In this document: positions 40,871 to 52,500 of the stretch, piece after piece
Position numbering within the stretch: the stretch's first letter is position 1
Layout: each line of letters starts with the position of its first letter
Assembly: GCF_031877795.1 (NCBI RefSeq)
Contig: NC_133946.1
Span: forward strand, 9,151,144 to 9,215,143
DNA: 64,000 nt
DNA from: Strix aluco
Taxonomy: Eukaryota; Chordata; Aves; Strigiformes; Strigidae
Reading direction: 5' to 3'
The notes under the pieces: model-generated
What the model was told of the DNA's origin: nothing
Databases searched by the model: none
What the model saw: only the letters and a program-made list of their open reading frames with translations
Translations under genes and position numbers: made by a program

Positions 40871-43800
40871 CCTGGCTACGATTCTCTGGCAGATTTATAG
40901 AAACCTCCATTTTTCACTTTTCAAAACACTTTAACAAAGCTTCAGAGATGAACAACATATCACCCAAGTTCTGGCATTTATGCAAGGATTGTACACAGAG
41001 TTCAGAAAGAGTAAACATGCAAAAAACAATTCCAGAGAATGACAGAAAGCGGAACTAATTAAAGACGCCCAAGCAAAAGAGATCATTTTCTAAGACAAAC
41101 ATGTCAATATTTATCACATAAATAAAGTTGGTGCTGTAGTGAATCTGGTGGTATTTATAAATATACATCTGGCACAATAACTTTTTGGTAATTATAAAAT
41201 AAATGCTAATAAAACATGTATAAATACTTAAGTCCTACACTAGACGACTCTCAAACTACTGCTTTAGCCTCTTATCAAAACCTAAACATCATATTGTCTG
41301 ACATCATCCTAAAGTTCTTTAATGACCAAACATTTGTTACTATTTCCACTTACCATTGTAACTTTATTGATTTAACCAGAGTTGCTTTTGATTGCACTAG
41401 TGAGACACATTCAGACCATATAGTTCTCATTAAACATTTTTCTTTCCTACGTTTTTCTTACCCTGCAAGTCCAGTAGCTATTTAACAGAGCTGCCTTGGG
41501 CTCCCCTGGTTGTGATGCCAGTCCCATCTGATGCTGGTTACCCCTCCATCTTGCTGGAGGTTTTCTTGGCATCAGACTCAGGCCAAAGCGGATTAAACAC
41601 ATCCTCAGGATTTTATTCCCCGCTACTAGTTTGTATTATGTTCTGAACAGAAAATTCAAGTCTGTGGGTTTTCACTCCCCAGAAACAAAGGCAATGAAAT
41701 ACATTTAAGATGAAAGGGTATCTTCCTCAATCCTGGCAAAAATCACAGGAAGCATTATAGTTTTTAAAGCTTTGCAATGCTGAAGGTGATGCTGGTATAG
41801 TTCTGCCAGATCAGGTTTTTCTTATCAGCTGAGTGTTTGATGTTCAATAACAGCAAAGCTATGCACTCTCAGAATGCTGAAACTACCACAGCCGCCTCCC
41901 TTTTTTCACAGCCAGGTTCTTTTAAGGCAAGGAGTACGTGTTTATTACTACTTCATTTTGCTTCTAGCATGGTGTGCCACTGAAACAGAGCCACTTGAAG
42001 AGGAGGCAATTATTGCCTCTGTCACTGGAAATGGACACTGGAAATGGTGCACTGGTGCCAAATACAGAGGGCAGAAAGTGGGGAGAAGGGATGAATGTAT
42101 GGATGCATATGAGCTACATGAGCTCTGTGCATTTCTGTATTCAGGTTAGTTATCTTTTTCTGATTCTCTGGTGTATTATATTATCTAGTATATATGAGAT
42201 TTCTAACTGCTTTTGAGTTTTGCATGTATTAAATGCATTCAGGAAACACTAATTCCTTTAAAAGTACAGCTCTAGAGCTCATGAATAAAATTCAGCTTTG
42301 CAGATCAAAGTCCTTTTTGTCATCAATACAAATGCAGTATGCAAAACAAAGGGGAAATGTGCAGCAAACCTGCACAGCACAGATAAGAAAGAGCACTACG
42401 GCTGGAAAGCTTTACTTTTGAATTTGAGGTTTTGGGTTTGGAAAGGTTAAGGTACTTTGTTTTGGCAGCATTATCCTTATCATGTCAAGAGCCTCTTTCT
42501 ATTTTTTCAGTTGTCTTGGGTGGAAATTTAAATGTAACAGCAAGAAAACCAGGTTGTATTCATCATTTGACTTTATTTCTATTTGGCTGGTTAGTAAGAG
42601 AATTTCCTGTCTGCAGAAAAGTTCCATGCTTTGGAAAGAACACTTTCCTTCACATTGATTGAAACATTATATGCCATAGTTGACATAGTGAATGAAATAA
42701 AGTTCAGGAAGTTTGCATTGCTGCCTGAAATTAAATTTTATCAGACTTGACATCCATCATGTTAGAAGTCTCAGTATTCACAATGAGGCATTTTCTAACT
42801 TTTCTATGACTAATTCCAATCCAATCCAGGTTCTAGTACCACATTCAGCAGCATGGTTATTTAGAAAGTTATAAGTAGCCCTTAGCTCTTTCCCCTTTTC
42901 AGAGCTGCCTCCTGCTCTGGACCATCACCAGCATGTGTGCTGTCATGTTGTGAGATGGTTTGAGGAACGGACTCAACTGAAAACAAAACAAAACCTTTTT
43001 TATTTTTTTCTTTTTCCCCCCCATTTAGCTAAGTTACCTGAGTATTTTCTCATATACTTGCAGACTCATAATGCAGGGGAAGGAGTGGGTGCAGCAATAA
43101 AAGACCCAGCATGTACAAGAAGAGGGATGGATTAAGCCAGTGTTGCCACCGGAAGTTATTCATGTGGAACCTTAATCTCCGTATTCATTATCATGTATGG
43201 ACTACCTTGCTTCCCTAAAACAACACATCCAAATCCCTAAAGACTTGATTCATAGATCTGCAGAAGATATATTAAGTACCATGCATGGATGAGAAACAGA
43301 TGTTTTATGTGAATGTTAAAAATTCCAGGACAGTTTTTGCAATGATAGAGACTGCTCTGGTGTCCTTGGCTAGCTTCCCTGGTGGTGTCACTCATATTGT
43401 ATATTGTTTGGATACACTGCAGAGATGGATGCTGCAGTCATGTTCAGTGTAAGGCATCTATCAAAGGCATCCCAGAAGTCTAGGGCACACATGTAAAATA
43501 TCTGTAGATAAAAGAGGGAAAGAACGTAAATGAAAGGAAGGCAAAAAGAATAAAATTATTCAAGGGAAAAAGAGGAGGTAAACATGGGAACAACTGTAGG
43601 AATGATTCATGAAAAGTAAGCAAAACATGAGGATGTCAGTAAATATTGATTACTGAAGCCCTGGACAAAAGCATCAGGTGGTGATGTTCAGTTGACAGTT
43701 GTACTGACCAAGCTGACTGTCGAATGTGCCAGCAGCATAAGACAGGAACAGTTCTGCTTGAAGCAACGTTGTGCAGTTCAGCACAAGCAAAACTCAAGCT

Positions 43801-46800
43801 TTTGCGAGTGCAGGAATTAACACTGCTGCTAACACACACACACAAAAATGCCTGTATCATAAACATAGTTGGAGACATGTGGCATAATGCAAGAAAAGTC
43901 ATTAGTATTTTTGGAATTAAGTAAAAAGAAAGGGAGAAAAATTTGGCTTAGGCAACAGTTGGACACTCCTAAACTGACCTACTCCTCCTCTCTAGTCCAT
44001 CCCACCAGCTATATAAGATTGACTGAAGAAAAAGCCCCTCTCACACACCTACTAACTTTATTAAGCCAGAGACTTCCCTGATTTCAAGGGCTGGTAAGTG
44101 CAGTTGGAAGCCACTGTTGCTAAGGTTGGAAAAGCCAGGCTTCAGTCTCAAGTTTGCAGGAGTAATGGTCTTTTTATCCTAGTAACTGGGCCTGTTGTCA
44201 GTAATGTACAAGGTAAACATTTACACATGGGAACTAAAGCACCGAAAAGTTAGCTGACCATATTCACAAGAAAGATAGTTGATGGGGTAAAAAGGATTCA
44301 CATCTCTTAACTCCCTCTTCTGTGTTTTCTCCACAAAACCATTTTAAAGTCACAGGATACTTCTGAGTTTATGATGAATTTAAAGAATACATTACCTCTT
44401 CAACACATATATACTTACAAAGCCAAAAGAGTTTTCTCGATCTGGAAACCATTAATTAACAGTTCTACCTACATTAAATAGGTAAGAAATAAGAAACAAT
44501 ATTTTCATGGCTACAAGCAATTGTATTTTCATGTCTACAGATTGGAGGGTATCTGAGCAAAGATGCTTAACAGCTGTGATTACACAGCAGTCAAGGTTAT
44601 ACTTGCATACAATTAATGCAGAGGGACTTCTAATCCAGCAGTGCCCTGCAGGTCTCTCCAACCTCCCCAGAGACCTTCTGCTTTTGGTTCTGCGCAACTG
44701 CTTCTACATTTTTTCTGGGACTGATAAATTGATAGTAGAGGTTATCCCATGTGCAGGTTTCATTATTTGAAATCCACTAATAAATCCTTCCTAAATGTGG
44801 CAGACAGACAAACGCAACAGTGAACAGGCAGTTCATAACCTATATGAACACAGAGAATGGGGAAAGCAATTCTGTGCAGGTCCAAACATGGTAAATTATC
44901 AGGAAAATCTTAACAGTGAGATCTGTGTCATTGTAGAACCATTTTCCCAAGCAGAATAGAAGCTTGAAACTTTCATACTTGGATCATCATCATATGAATG
45001 GTATAATCATCCTGTGTATGGTATGACTACATTGCTAAGCCATTTTAACTCTATACAGGGTTGTGTAGGGCTCAGCTGTGATTTTAAATGAGTGAAAATA
45101 GTTTAGCACTTGCAAAAAACGTATTTCCTCCTTGTGATTGTTACCTGCTGACTTAAGGGTCCCACCTAAATGAGCTCTCAGTTACAGGAGTCTCCTCTGA
45201 GATGTCATGTTCACCTGAAAAGTGTTAATTCCTTTGAAAACTAGTTGTACCAATGTTTGTTTAGGCTGGGAAGAGGGAAGGGCTAGATGAATAATTACCT
45301 TGAGAATTAGAAGAACATAAAAAATCCAGGAAGAATGAGAGTGCACCTAAGAAAGCAGAAAACACCTGGGGAGGAAACCTTCAGTGTCTGAAGTCAAAGA
45401 AAAGAAAAACATTAGAAAGAAAAGTTAGAAAAAGTACTCTGTCAAAACCATGCACTGAAGTCCCAAAAGTGACTTGCTTTCATTCATTGCACTAAAACAT
45501 CATGTTCCTTTGAATTTTGTAATCTTTTATGAGCAACAATGGGAAAATGAATAGCAACTGATCTTTCACATACGTATCCTTACAACCCGAAAGGATCTTG
45601 CAATGGGACTGGAAAAGCACAGCAGAAATTCAGCAGTTAGAAAGGTGGGCAAGCAGAGCTTAGATTGCCCATCCATCACTTCACAGCTCTGCTCTCAGGA
45701 TTTACACGGTGTTGGGTCTTGGGCTCACCCTCTGCACTGGGGCACATTCCACTTGTTTGTATGTGCAGATGGCCTTATTTCAATAGATGGGATCACACTA
45801 CATTAAGAACTTTAATATCTTAATTTATAGTTCAAGACTTCCTTTTTATTCCAGATTTATTATAGAAATACAAAGAAATTGAAAAAGGACTGGAAATTTC
45901 AGTAACACAAACATCACTGATATCTCTATGTTTAAAAAAAAAAATGCTAATGGTCCTTTGGCTATACTTTGCAATTTCAGGGATATCTGGTATTTTTTTA
46001 CTTAGAAGGTGGATTTCCTCTTTATAAAACCAAGGAAACAGGATTCCACCTTCCTAGAGAACCATCTGTGGTCAGAAATAAGCCAAATTCTAGCTAGTAA
46101 GAGAAATGAGGCAGCATAATATGCACATCCCAGGGATTACTTTCTCAGTCATTTCAGATGAGGGAATGATAAAGCATTGCATTGCCTTCCTTTATTTTCA
46201 AAATCCGTCTCACTTGAGAAGACTATCAAGAGCTGTACAGTTTTTTCTGATTTACTGTATGTGAACAGTTTCTGTCTTGCTCCACTAGCTTGTTGGTGCC
46301 CCCTTGTGTTTAAAAGAACACGATAAAGATCAGCTGTGTCTGCGAATCTTTCAAGACACAAGATTCATAGAGAAGAATTTAAATAACTATACCTGATAAA
46401 GGTATGAAAATTAGGGCAGAGGAAAAAAAGATTTTTAAAAGTTTTTTTAAGAATTGAAAACAGATTTTCAGCTTGTAATTTTTCAGAATTGTTTTTACAT
46501 ACTTCCACATGTTACCAAAACCACGGATAAATTAAAGGTATTTATACGTTTACAGTAAGTGTATTTGTTAAAGTATTTAAACAAATATTCAAAAAGAACA
46601 TTGAGATTTCTTCCTTTTTTTGTAGTGAGGTTTATTGTTCCCCTGCATATAATCAATAATTAAGTAATACTCTTTATTATCTGATGGTGAAAGGTATCTG
46701 AGGACTTATTTTCAGGTACCATCACTTTAAGGTGTGTGGGTTCTTGGGTGTGCAGATTATACATGTGAAAAAGGAGTTGGAGCAGAATCAGCCCCTGGAA

Positions 46801-48795
46801 GGTCTCTTACCGTGTCACTGGTTCCCTTTCAGACTCTGTGCCAGGTACATCACTTCATAGCTGTCAATATCCTCATGTTCAGTATATGTGTTGGCATCTT
46901 CCCACAGGAACTCAACCTGCTGTTAAGATAAAAGAACAGAGTCTAACTCTCTTGGTTTTAATTTATCATTGGAATAGCTGATAATATAGGTCACAGAAAA
47001 AAAAGTTACGTATGTGGTAACTAATGACCAGATCTTCCCCTTATTCTTGTGTAGCAACACAGAATGGGAAAAAAAACCCCATGGTTTTCAGTCCCAGAAT
47101 GAACACAGATGGCTTTGGGTCAGTGGGCATGTTGCCAAGCACATATTTTGCTGTGGTCCTTGTTAATGGCAGAAAATTGCATCCATGCCATCTGTTGTGA
47201 CTTTGGAGCATAGGATGAAGCATGGCAGCAACCCAGCAGCTGAAAGAGAACTGCCAGACTATGGCATCAAGTTATGAGAAGAGCAGTGACCAGACACAGG
47301 TTGTGTGGGTGGCAACCATCCCAGCACAATACAAAAATCCAGCAAATTTTAAGAGCTGTTGAAGGTCCTATGTTTTGAAAGGGAATATTCAAGAGCTGAT
47401 TTTGAGAAGAATATGAATCACCAGAAAATTGTGTGAATGTATATATTTCCCAGTTTGATCTGCATAAACAGTACACACAGAACTTCCCCAAACCCCTCAA
47501 ATACAGTTTTCATCTGTGATCAGCAAGAGGCTGCTGTGATTCGAGTTCTGACAGGCAGCTCACTTCTGAAAGAAAACTCCTTAATCTGGTACCTCTTGGA
47601 TCGCAGTCCTGACAAAAATAGTAGTGAAACACCCTTTCTTCTTTTCTTACAGATAGATGTCTGTTTGACAGTCTCAAGCGTGAGCTACAAAAAATTCTCA
47701 AATGACAGATTAACTTCCAAGTGATGCAATTAAAGAGATTTATTAAGATTAGGAGGAGAAGGTGACATTAAAGCTGAAGAAATGGCCTGGATGTCACACC
47801 TACCCTCACATGCAGCAACAGGCAATCAGAGAAGCTCTACTTTGTCTTAGTCACGGTGAATAAGACGCCATGAGTTTACAAACTTTTTATCAAACATTTT
47901 TATCCCTTCTTGTCCAGCCCTCTCTTCTTGTCACTCAGCCTAGTTATAGGCTTTCGCATCACCTTGTTTTTGTCATCCCTTCCCGCTTTGCCTGGTTTAC
48001 ACCAGTGATGCTTTGACGAAAGCAGAGACCTGGGCTGCGGGAACATACCCGACCCAGTGTCAGCCACTTGCTTTTAAAACATCAGTGTGTGCTATGTGCT
48101 GGAAGCGATGCATTTTGCTGGTGCATTTGTGTACAATAACAACCAGCATGGCTTTGTTGCTCTTAATTACCCAGCTGGATATAGACAAACTAGTTATATT
48201 TACAGATACATTACTGGAAAGTATGTGGTGTTCAGTCTGACCAGGAAGCAATCACTGCTGCATTATTTTATTTATATAGATTGAAAGCACAATGTAAAAA
48301 TGTCTATATTCTTTCCTGGATCCATTTGAGAATCAAAACCATGTACATGATACAACCGTACCTCATTACCAAGACCAGCATTCATCTATTACAGGTGATG
48401 CTCTGTCTTGCTAAGATCTGCATACCCTGTCCCAGATGGCTGATTGCATATTAAAACATTATTCTCCAAAATTTGCTGTATTTCTTTCTCTCAGTACCTG
48501 TCCTGCAGAAACACAGAGGTTTGAGGCTGGAAGAGTGAACACAACTGTTTCTTTAACCAGGTCGTCATCCTCAGAGTTTCTCATGCAGGTCCTTGGATAT
48601 TCGTGTTTTGGAAAATATTGGTGAATCTTCTGAACTTGCTATTGACTCACAGCCCTGGGCTGGATTCTCAGTTCATTGTTGCCTTGTTTCCAGGGAGCCT
48701 TCACAGAGGTCCCAACTGAATTCATGATTCACATGTTTAAACCACAAACACCTTGGAGATCAATTGCGGATATTAAAACATATAATGTACCATTT
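40871..48795. other. noncoding sequence
   Basis: No gene is supported across these 7.9 kb. Frames at 41874-42149, 43636-43902, 44507-44770 and 47437-47724 are all under 100 codons, overlap frames on the other strand or in other phases and have no domain. A short (AC)n run sits at 43832-43844. A second, weaker CTCF-like match (13 of 15 positions, minus strand) is at 46295-46309. No mobile element was recognised. Confidence 0.6.
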
Positions 48796-48820
48796 AAAAA
48801 ACAAAACAAAACAAAACAAC
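48796..48820 (+). repeat. (AAAAC)n microsatellite
   Basis: Tandem AAAAC units, about four copies, flanked by a short A run and a degenerate ACA tail. Confidence 0.85.
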
Positions 48821-49453
48821 AAACACACCAAAAATACAGCAAACACCTGTTACCAGCAGTTGTAACTAAATATGTGAAAGTATAGAATTGAAACCTACAA
48901 TTCAGTGATAGGCACATGTGTAATTTTACTGCTAACGCCTCATGTCCATGGAAAGACCTTATAATATTTGTATGTTACCTGGGAAATAATTGCCGTATGT
49001 AGACCACTGGGACTTGCACTACAGTAATTAAATTCTGAAAAAGCAGGGATATGATAATGTGTAATATTATCCAAATATTAACACAACAGGTTCTGTGCTG
49101 TTATACTAATATCTGGTACTGCTATAACTTCAGGTCTTCACTCATTTACACAAGTCCTAACTTGCTACTTTTTGTAAAGTGTTGTTGTAAATTAATGGTC
49201 TTAAATTATCTGCTACCACTGCATAAAATGCCCTTGTGACAGGATCACATACACTAGAGATGGCAGCAGTCTGGACAGAGTTAACAGAGGCCTCAGCATC
49301 CTTCCAGATGGGAAGATGCCAACTGGAAACACCTGAGTGGAGAGGGGCAGCCCCACCACCTGCCCTGCTGGGAGAGGGGAGCTGTGGGAAGGGAGGGATC
49401 CCTGAGCAGTCTCCAGGGAATAAAAAGGCTTTGGGCTTCTTCATTTGAGGTAT
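48821..49453. other. noncoding sequence leading into a GC-richer patch
   Basis: No gene is supported. From about 49230 the sequence becomes richer in G and C, and the minus strand stays open (49157-49600), a frame that also covers the minisatellite that follows. Its repeated residues derive from that tandem repeat, and no domain is recognisable. Confidence 0.55.
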
Positions 49454-49573
49454 CTGGGCTGGTTGCAGGGAAGGGAGGTCAGGCTGGGCTCCTGGCTGTA
49501 GGAAAGGGAGGTTAGGCTGGGCTCCTGGCTGTAGGAAAGGGAAGTTAGGCTTGGCCTCTGGCTGCCCAGGTGG
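49454..49573 (+). repeat. 33-bp minisatellite, about 3.5 copies
   Basis: Two near-identical 33-bp units (49484-49516 and 49517-49549, one base different) are flanked by a degenerate 30-bp unit (49454-49483) and a partial unit (49550-49573). Each begins CTGGGCTCCTGGCTGTAGG or a variant. Because the period is a multiple of three, the minus-strand frame 49157-49600 stays open and reads as an 11-residue repeat containing LQPGAQP. A minisatellite in noncoding DNA is the simplest explanation; a repeat-containing exon is not excluded but has no other support. Confidence 0.85.
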
Positions 49574-51699
49574 TGGGATGGCTAGGGAGCATGATAGCAT
49601 GGTTTGGGACTGTAGGTGTGGTCTCTGTTATTCTGGGGGGCAGGTGGCTATGTGGAAGGGCTAGAAGCACCAGCAGATCCTTCTGGAAGTGCTATCAAAT
49701 CTCTGAGTTTTTCAGAATCTAATATCCTGTGGATATCAAATCTTGAGCTGTGTTAGTGGCATATCTGCTGATAACTAATGAAGTAAGTATTTAGGTCCTG
49801 GTATGTGAAAGCCATTGCTGCTCATGGCAAGACTTCTGTTACTGTTAATCAAGTGTTAAAAACTTGTCTCTTAGGGGGCTGCCAGTCTGTGCAGGATGCT
49901 ATTTCTGCTGTCTTTCTGCCTTGTAGATGTCTTGCAGATGACTCTAGCACATGGGCTTCAGTCTTCCAGTATCCAAGCCAGTTAAAAGGTATTAGCCTGA
50001 GTCATTGTTAGGGCCTCTTTGTGTCCTATAAGAAAAGGCTTTGCTGCTTCCTTTATAAATGGTGCAACAATTGCAGGTTCAAAAAAGAAGTCACAGTAAA
50101 CACCTGGACTAAATGTGTGTTGAGGGAGATGCTGGCTCCTATAAATGCAAAGAGTGGCAAGTCGAGTCACAGGTAAATACTTCACCCTTTTTTCCTCTGT
50201 ATGATTCAAGTGGCAGTAAAGCTATAAGATTCACTTCTGGTAAGCAATTTTCTGTTTTTAAACTTCATTGCTTAAGACCAAAGATACAGAGGCAGGTCAC
50301 AGCATGCAGCTGCAGTTTGCGCACGGAAGCACTGTGGGCTGATTTTTGCTTTGGACTGTACGCTACAAAAAAAAGAAAAACAAACATGAAAACTGTTCTT
50401 ATTTTTCCTATTGTGGTTAGCTGAAGCTTCAGTTCAAAAGGTAATCAAGGTCTGCTGCTGTTAGCCACACAGATCAAAGAGAAGGGAACACGCACTTTCA
50501 TGTTTAATGGAAATGGCCATGGACTGAAAGACTTGGCCTATAGTAAGAAGGGATTGAGATTAGGAGAAACTTTTCTAAATGCAAGGATAACTTCAAGCAC
50601 AGCACCAGATTCCTACAGAAGCTTGAAACTGATGATGGCAATCTCAGAAAAATGAGTCAGGAAAACTCAGATCAGCAGTATCTTGGGTCCAGTTGAATCT
50701 GCTTTGGGATAGAGAGGGGGACTGGATCCAAAGATAGAGGGTTAAAAAAAACCTGGAGTGGTCTCAGTTTCACTCCCCCACCCCTCTGGCCAGTGCAGCT
50801 GTGCTAGCCATGGCTGTCATAATTTCCTTCCATCAGTAGCAAGGGGAGAATCGGAGACCAACTGTGACTCACATGGTCTGAGTCAAATCTTCTCTCTTGC
50901 CATTCCTGTGAACACAGTTTACAGCATCTTCTAATTTAATTTCAAAGTCCTGGCGGGGCTCTTGGGTGGTGCTACTTCCAACTGCAAATTGCAGAGGGAA
51001 GAAGTGGGAGGTTCCTCTAACTTCTGTAAAATGACACTTGGAAACTTCAACAGCATTAATGGGAAAACCCTGTGTATATCCATAGTGGCTAATAGCAACT
51101 AGTGAAAGCATTTCTTGGGGACATGAGAAAGGGAATACATAGTCTTCACATACACAGAAGCAGGGGGTTTTGTCTTCTTTTTTTTTTTTTTTCCTGTTAT
51201 TATGCAGAACTTCAATTTTCACTTCTCTTACATATTCTCTAAACTTGTGAAAATCAGTCATCCTAAATATTTATTCTTAATTTAGGGAATGTGTGGTGAC
51301 CCCCAACCTGCTTCTGCCATTGCAACAGGCAAAGACCTGCAAAGCAGTGGATGTTTTTCACTATAGACATTGTTTGATTCAGTCCTTAAACTGCCTTCAG
51401 CTTTGAGCATATATTTGGCATACTAGACACTACTATTTACAAACAGTAACATTTTTCTCACTCAACTTTGGCAAAATGTTAAATCACAAAAAAAAAGAAA
51501 AGCAGAGACAGAAGTAATATTTAATATAAGCATGCACAGAAGCACTTGCAAGATTGGGGCATTGATGAAATAATGTTTTTAGCAGTATCTGCTTAATTCC
51601 AACACTGAACTACACTTGACATAAACGAGTTCATAACAAATAAAATATTCTGTGCTTTAGGTACATAAGTTCTATACAAATGCTAAGCGTTATACAGCC
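49574..51699. other. noncoding sequence
   Basis: No gene is supported. The longest frame (50869-51261 minus, 130 codons) crosses the T15 run at 51178-51192, which gives it an artificial lysine block, and it has no recognisable domain. No mobile element was recognised. Confidence 0.6.
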
Positions 51700-51930
51700 A
51701 AAAGACTTGCCATACTCTGAGGTCCATCTAGCCCAGGACCCAGTGTCTGTCAGTGGTAAGTAGCAAGGAAAGGAGATAAGAAACAGACCATCCTTCCCCA
51801 CAAATGCCTTTCCAACAACCAGAGGCTTAAGAGCTTACTGAGCTGAAAATTATAGCCAGACTGCTTTGTACAGTAGACACCACTGGACCTATTTTTCATA
51901 AATGTTTCTTATCCCTTTTTTAAAAAAAAT
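51700..51930 (+). mobile_element. probable ancient sauropsid interspersed repeat (CR1-related)
   Basis: The segment around GGTCCATCTAGCCCAG, followed by a GTGTCTGTCAGTGG block and a run of AAGAAAC-type sequence, resembles a widespread old repeat of turtles and crocodilians that I associate with CR1 3' ends. In birds such copies are heavily diverged. The assignment rests on memory of that pattern and has approximate limits. A profile search against a sauropsid repeat library would settle it. Confidence 0.4.
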
Positions 51931-52243
51931 GTGCTTCTGACTTCACTTGTATTGCATGAAAATATAATGATGCTCTGTATCCATAGTTTTGTTATATTCA
52001 CTATTATATAATAATTTACATAATAATCTTAAGGTTGCAGTATATTATGTGGAAAAGAATCTCTTGCTGTTTATTTTAATCTTGCCACCTGCGAATTTCT
52101 CTGGGTCTGCCTTAGTTTTTATATTGTGACTTACTATTCCCTGTTTATCTTTCCTGCATTGCCTGTGATTTTAGGGCTCTCTGGAACCTGATTCTCCACT
52201 TCATATACAATACATCCATTCTCTTTCTTTTGCATGTGCAGCA
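51931..52243. other. AT-rich noncoding sequence
   Basis: Short AT-rich stretch without gene or repeat signal, placed between the old repeat and a small CpG cluster. Confidence 0.6.
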
Positions 52244-52500
52244 ATGACAGCCAGGGAGTGTGTTGCATATAGCGCTGAAGGCGAGGAGGCGGGGAGGGTA
52301 CGCTGCTGTCATAGCCACGGCCAGGGTTTGTTTCACCATCATGTGATTGTCTTCAGGCCGTTTCGGGTGGCTGCCAGGGATATGGGCTCTTATCTCTGGA
52401 TGCCCCAGCCGAAAGGAGAGCTGGAGTGTATCCCTGCCTTCACTGCGTGCCCCTCAAAAGTGTAAAAGAGTTCATAAAAATAGTTCAGAGGCAACTGCGA
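52244..52500 (+). promoter_or_regulatory. small CpG cluster upstream of the main promoter
   Basis: About ten CpG dinucleotides fall within roughly 250 bases, unlike the CpG-depleted flanks, and a GGCGGGG GC-box-like motif is present near 52288. It lies about 3.5 kb upstream of the predicted transcription start. It could be a distal regulatory element, a minor promoter or a remnant. No TATA box or convincing exon is visible, so the call is tentative. Confidence 0.3.
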
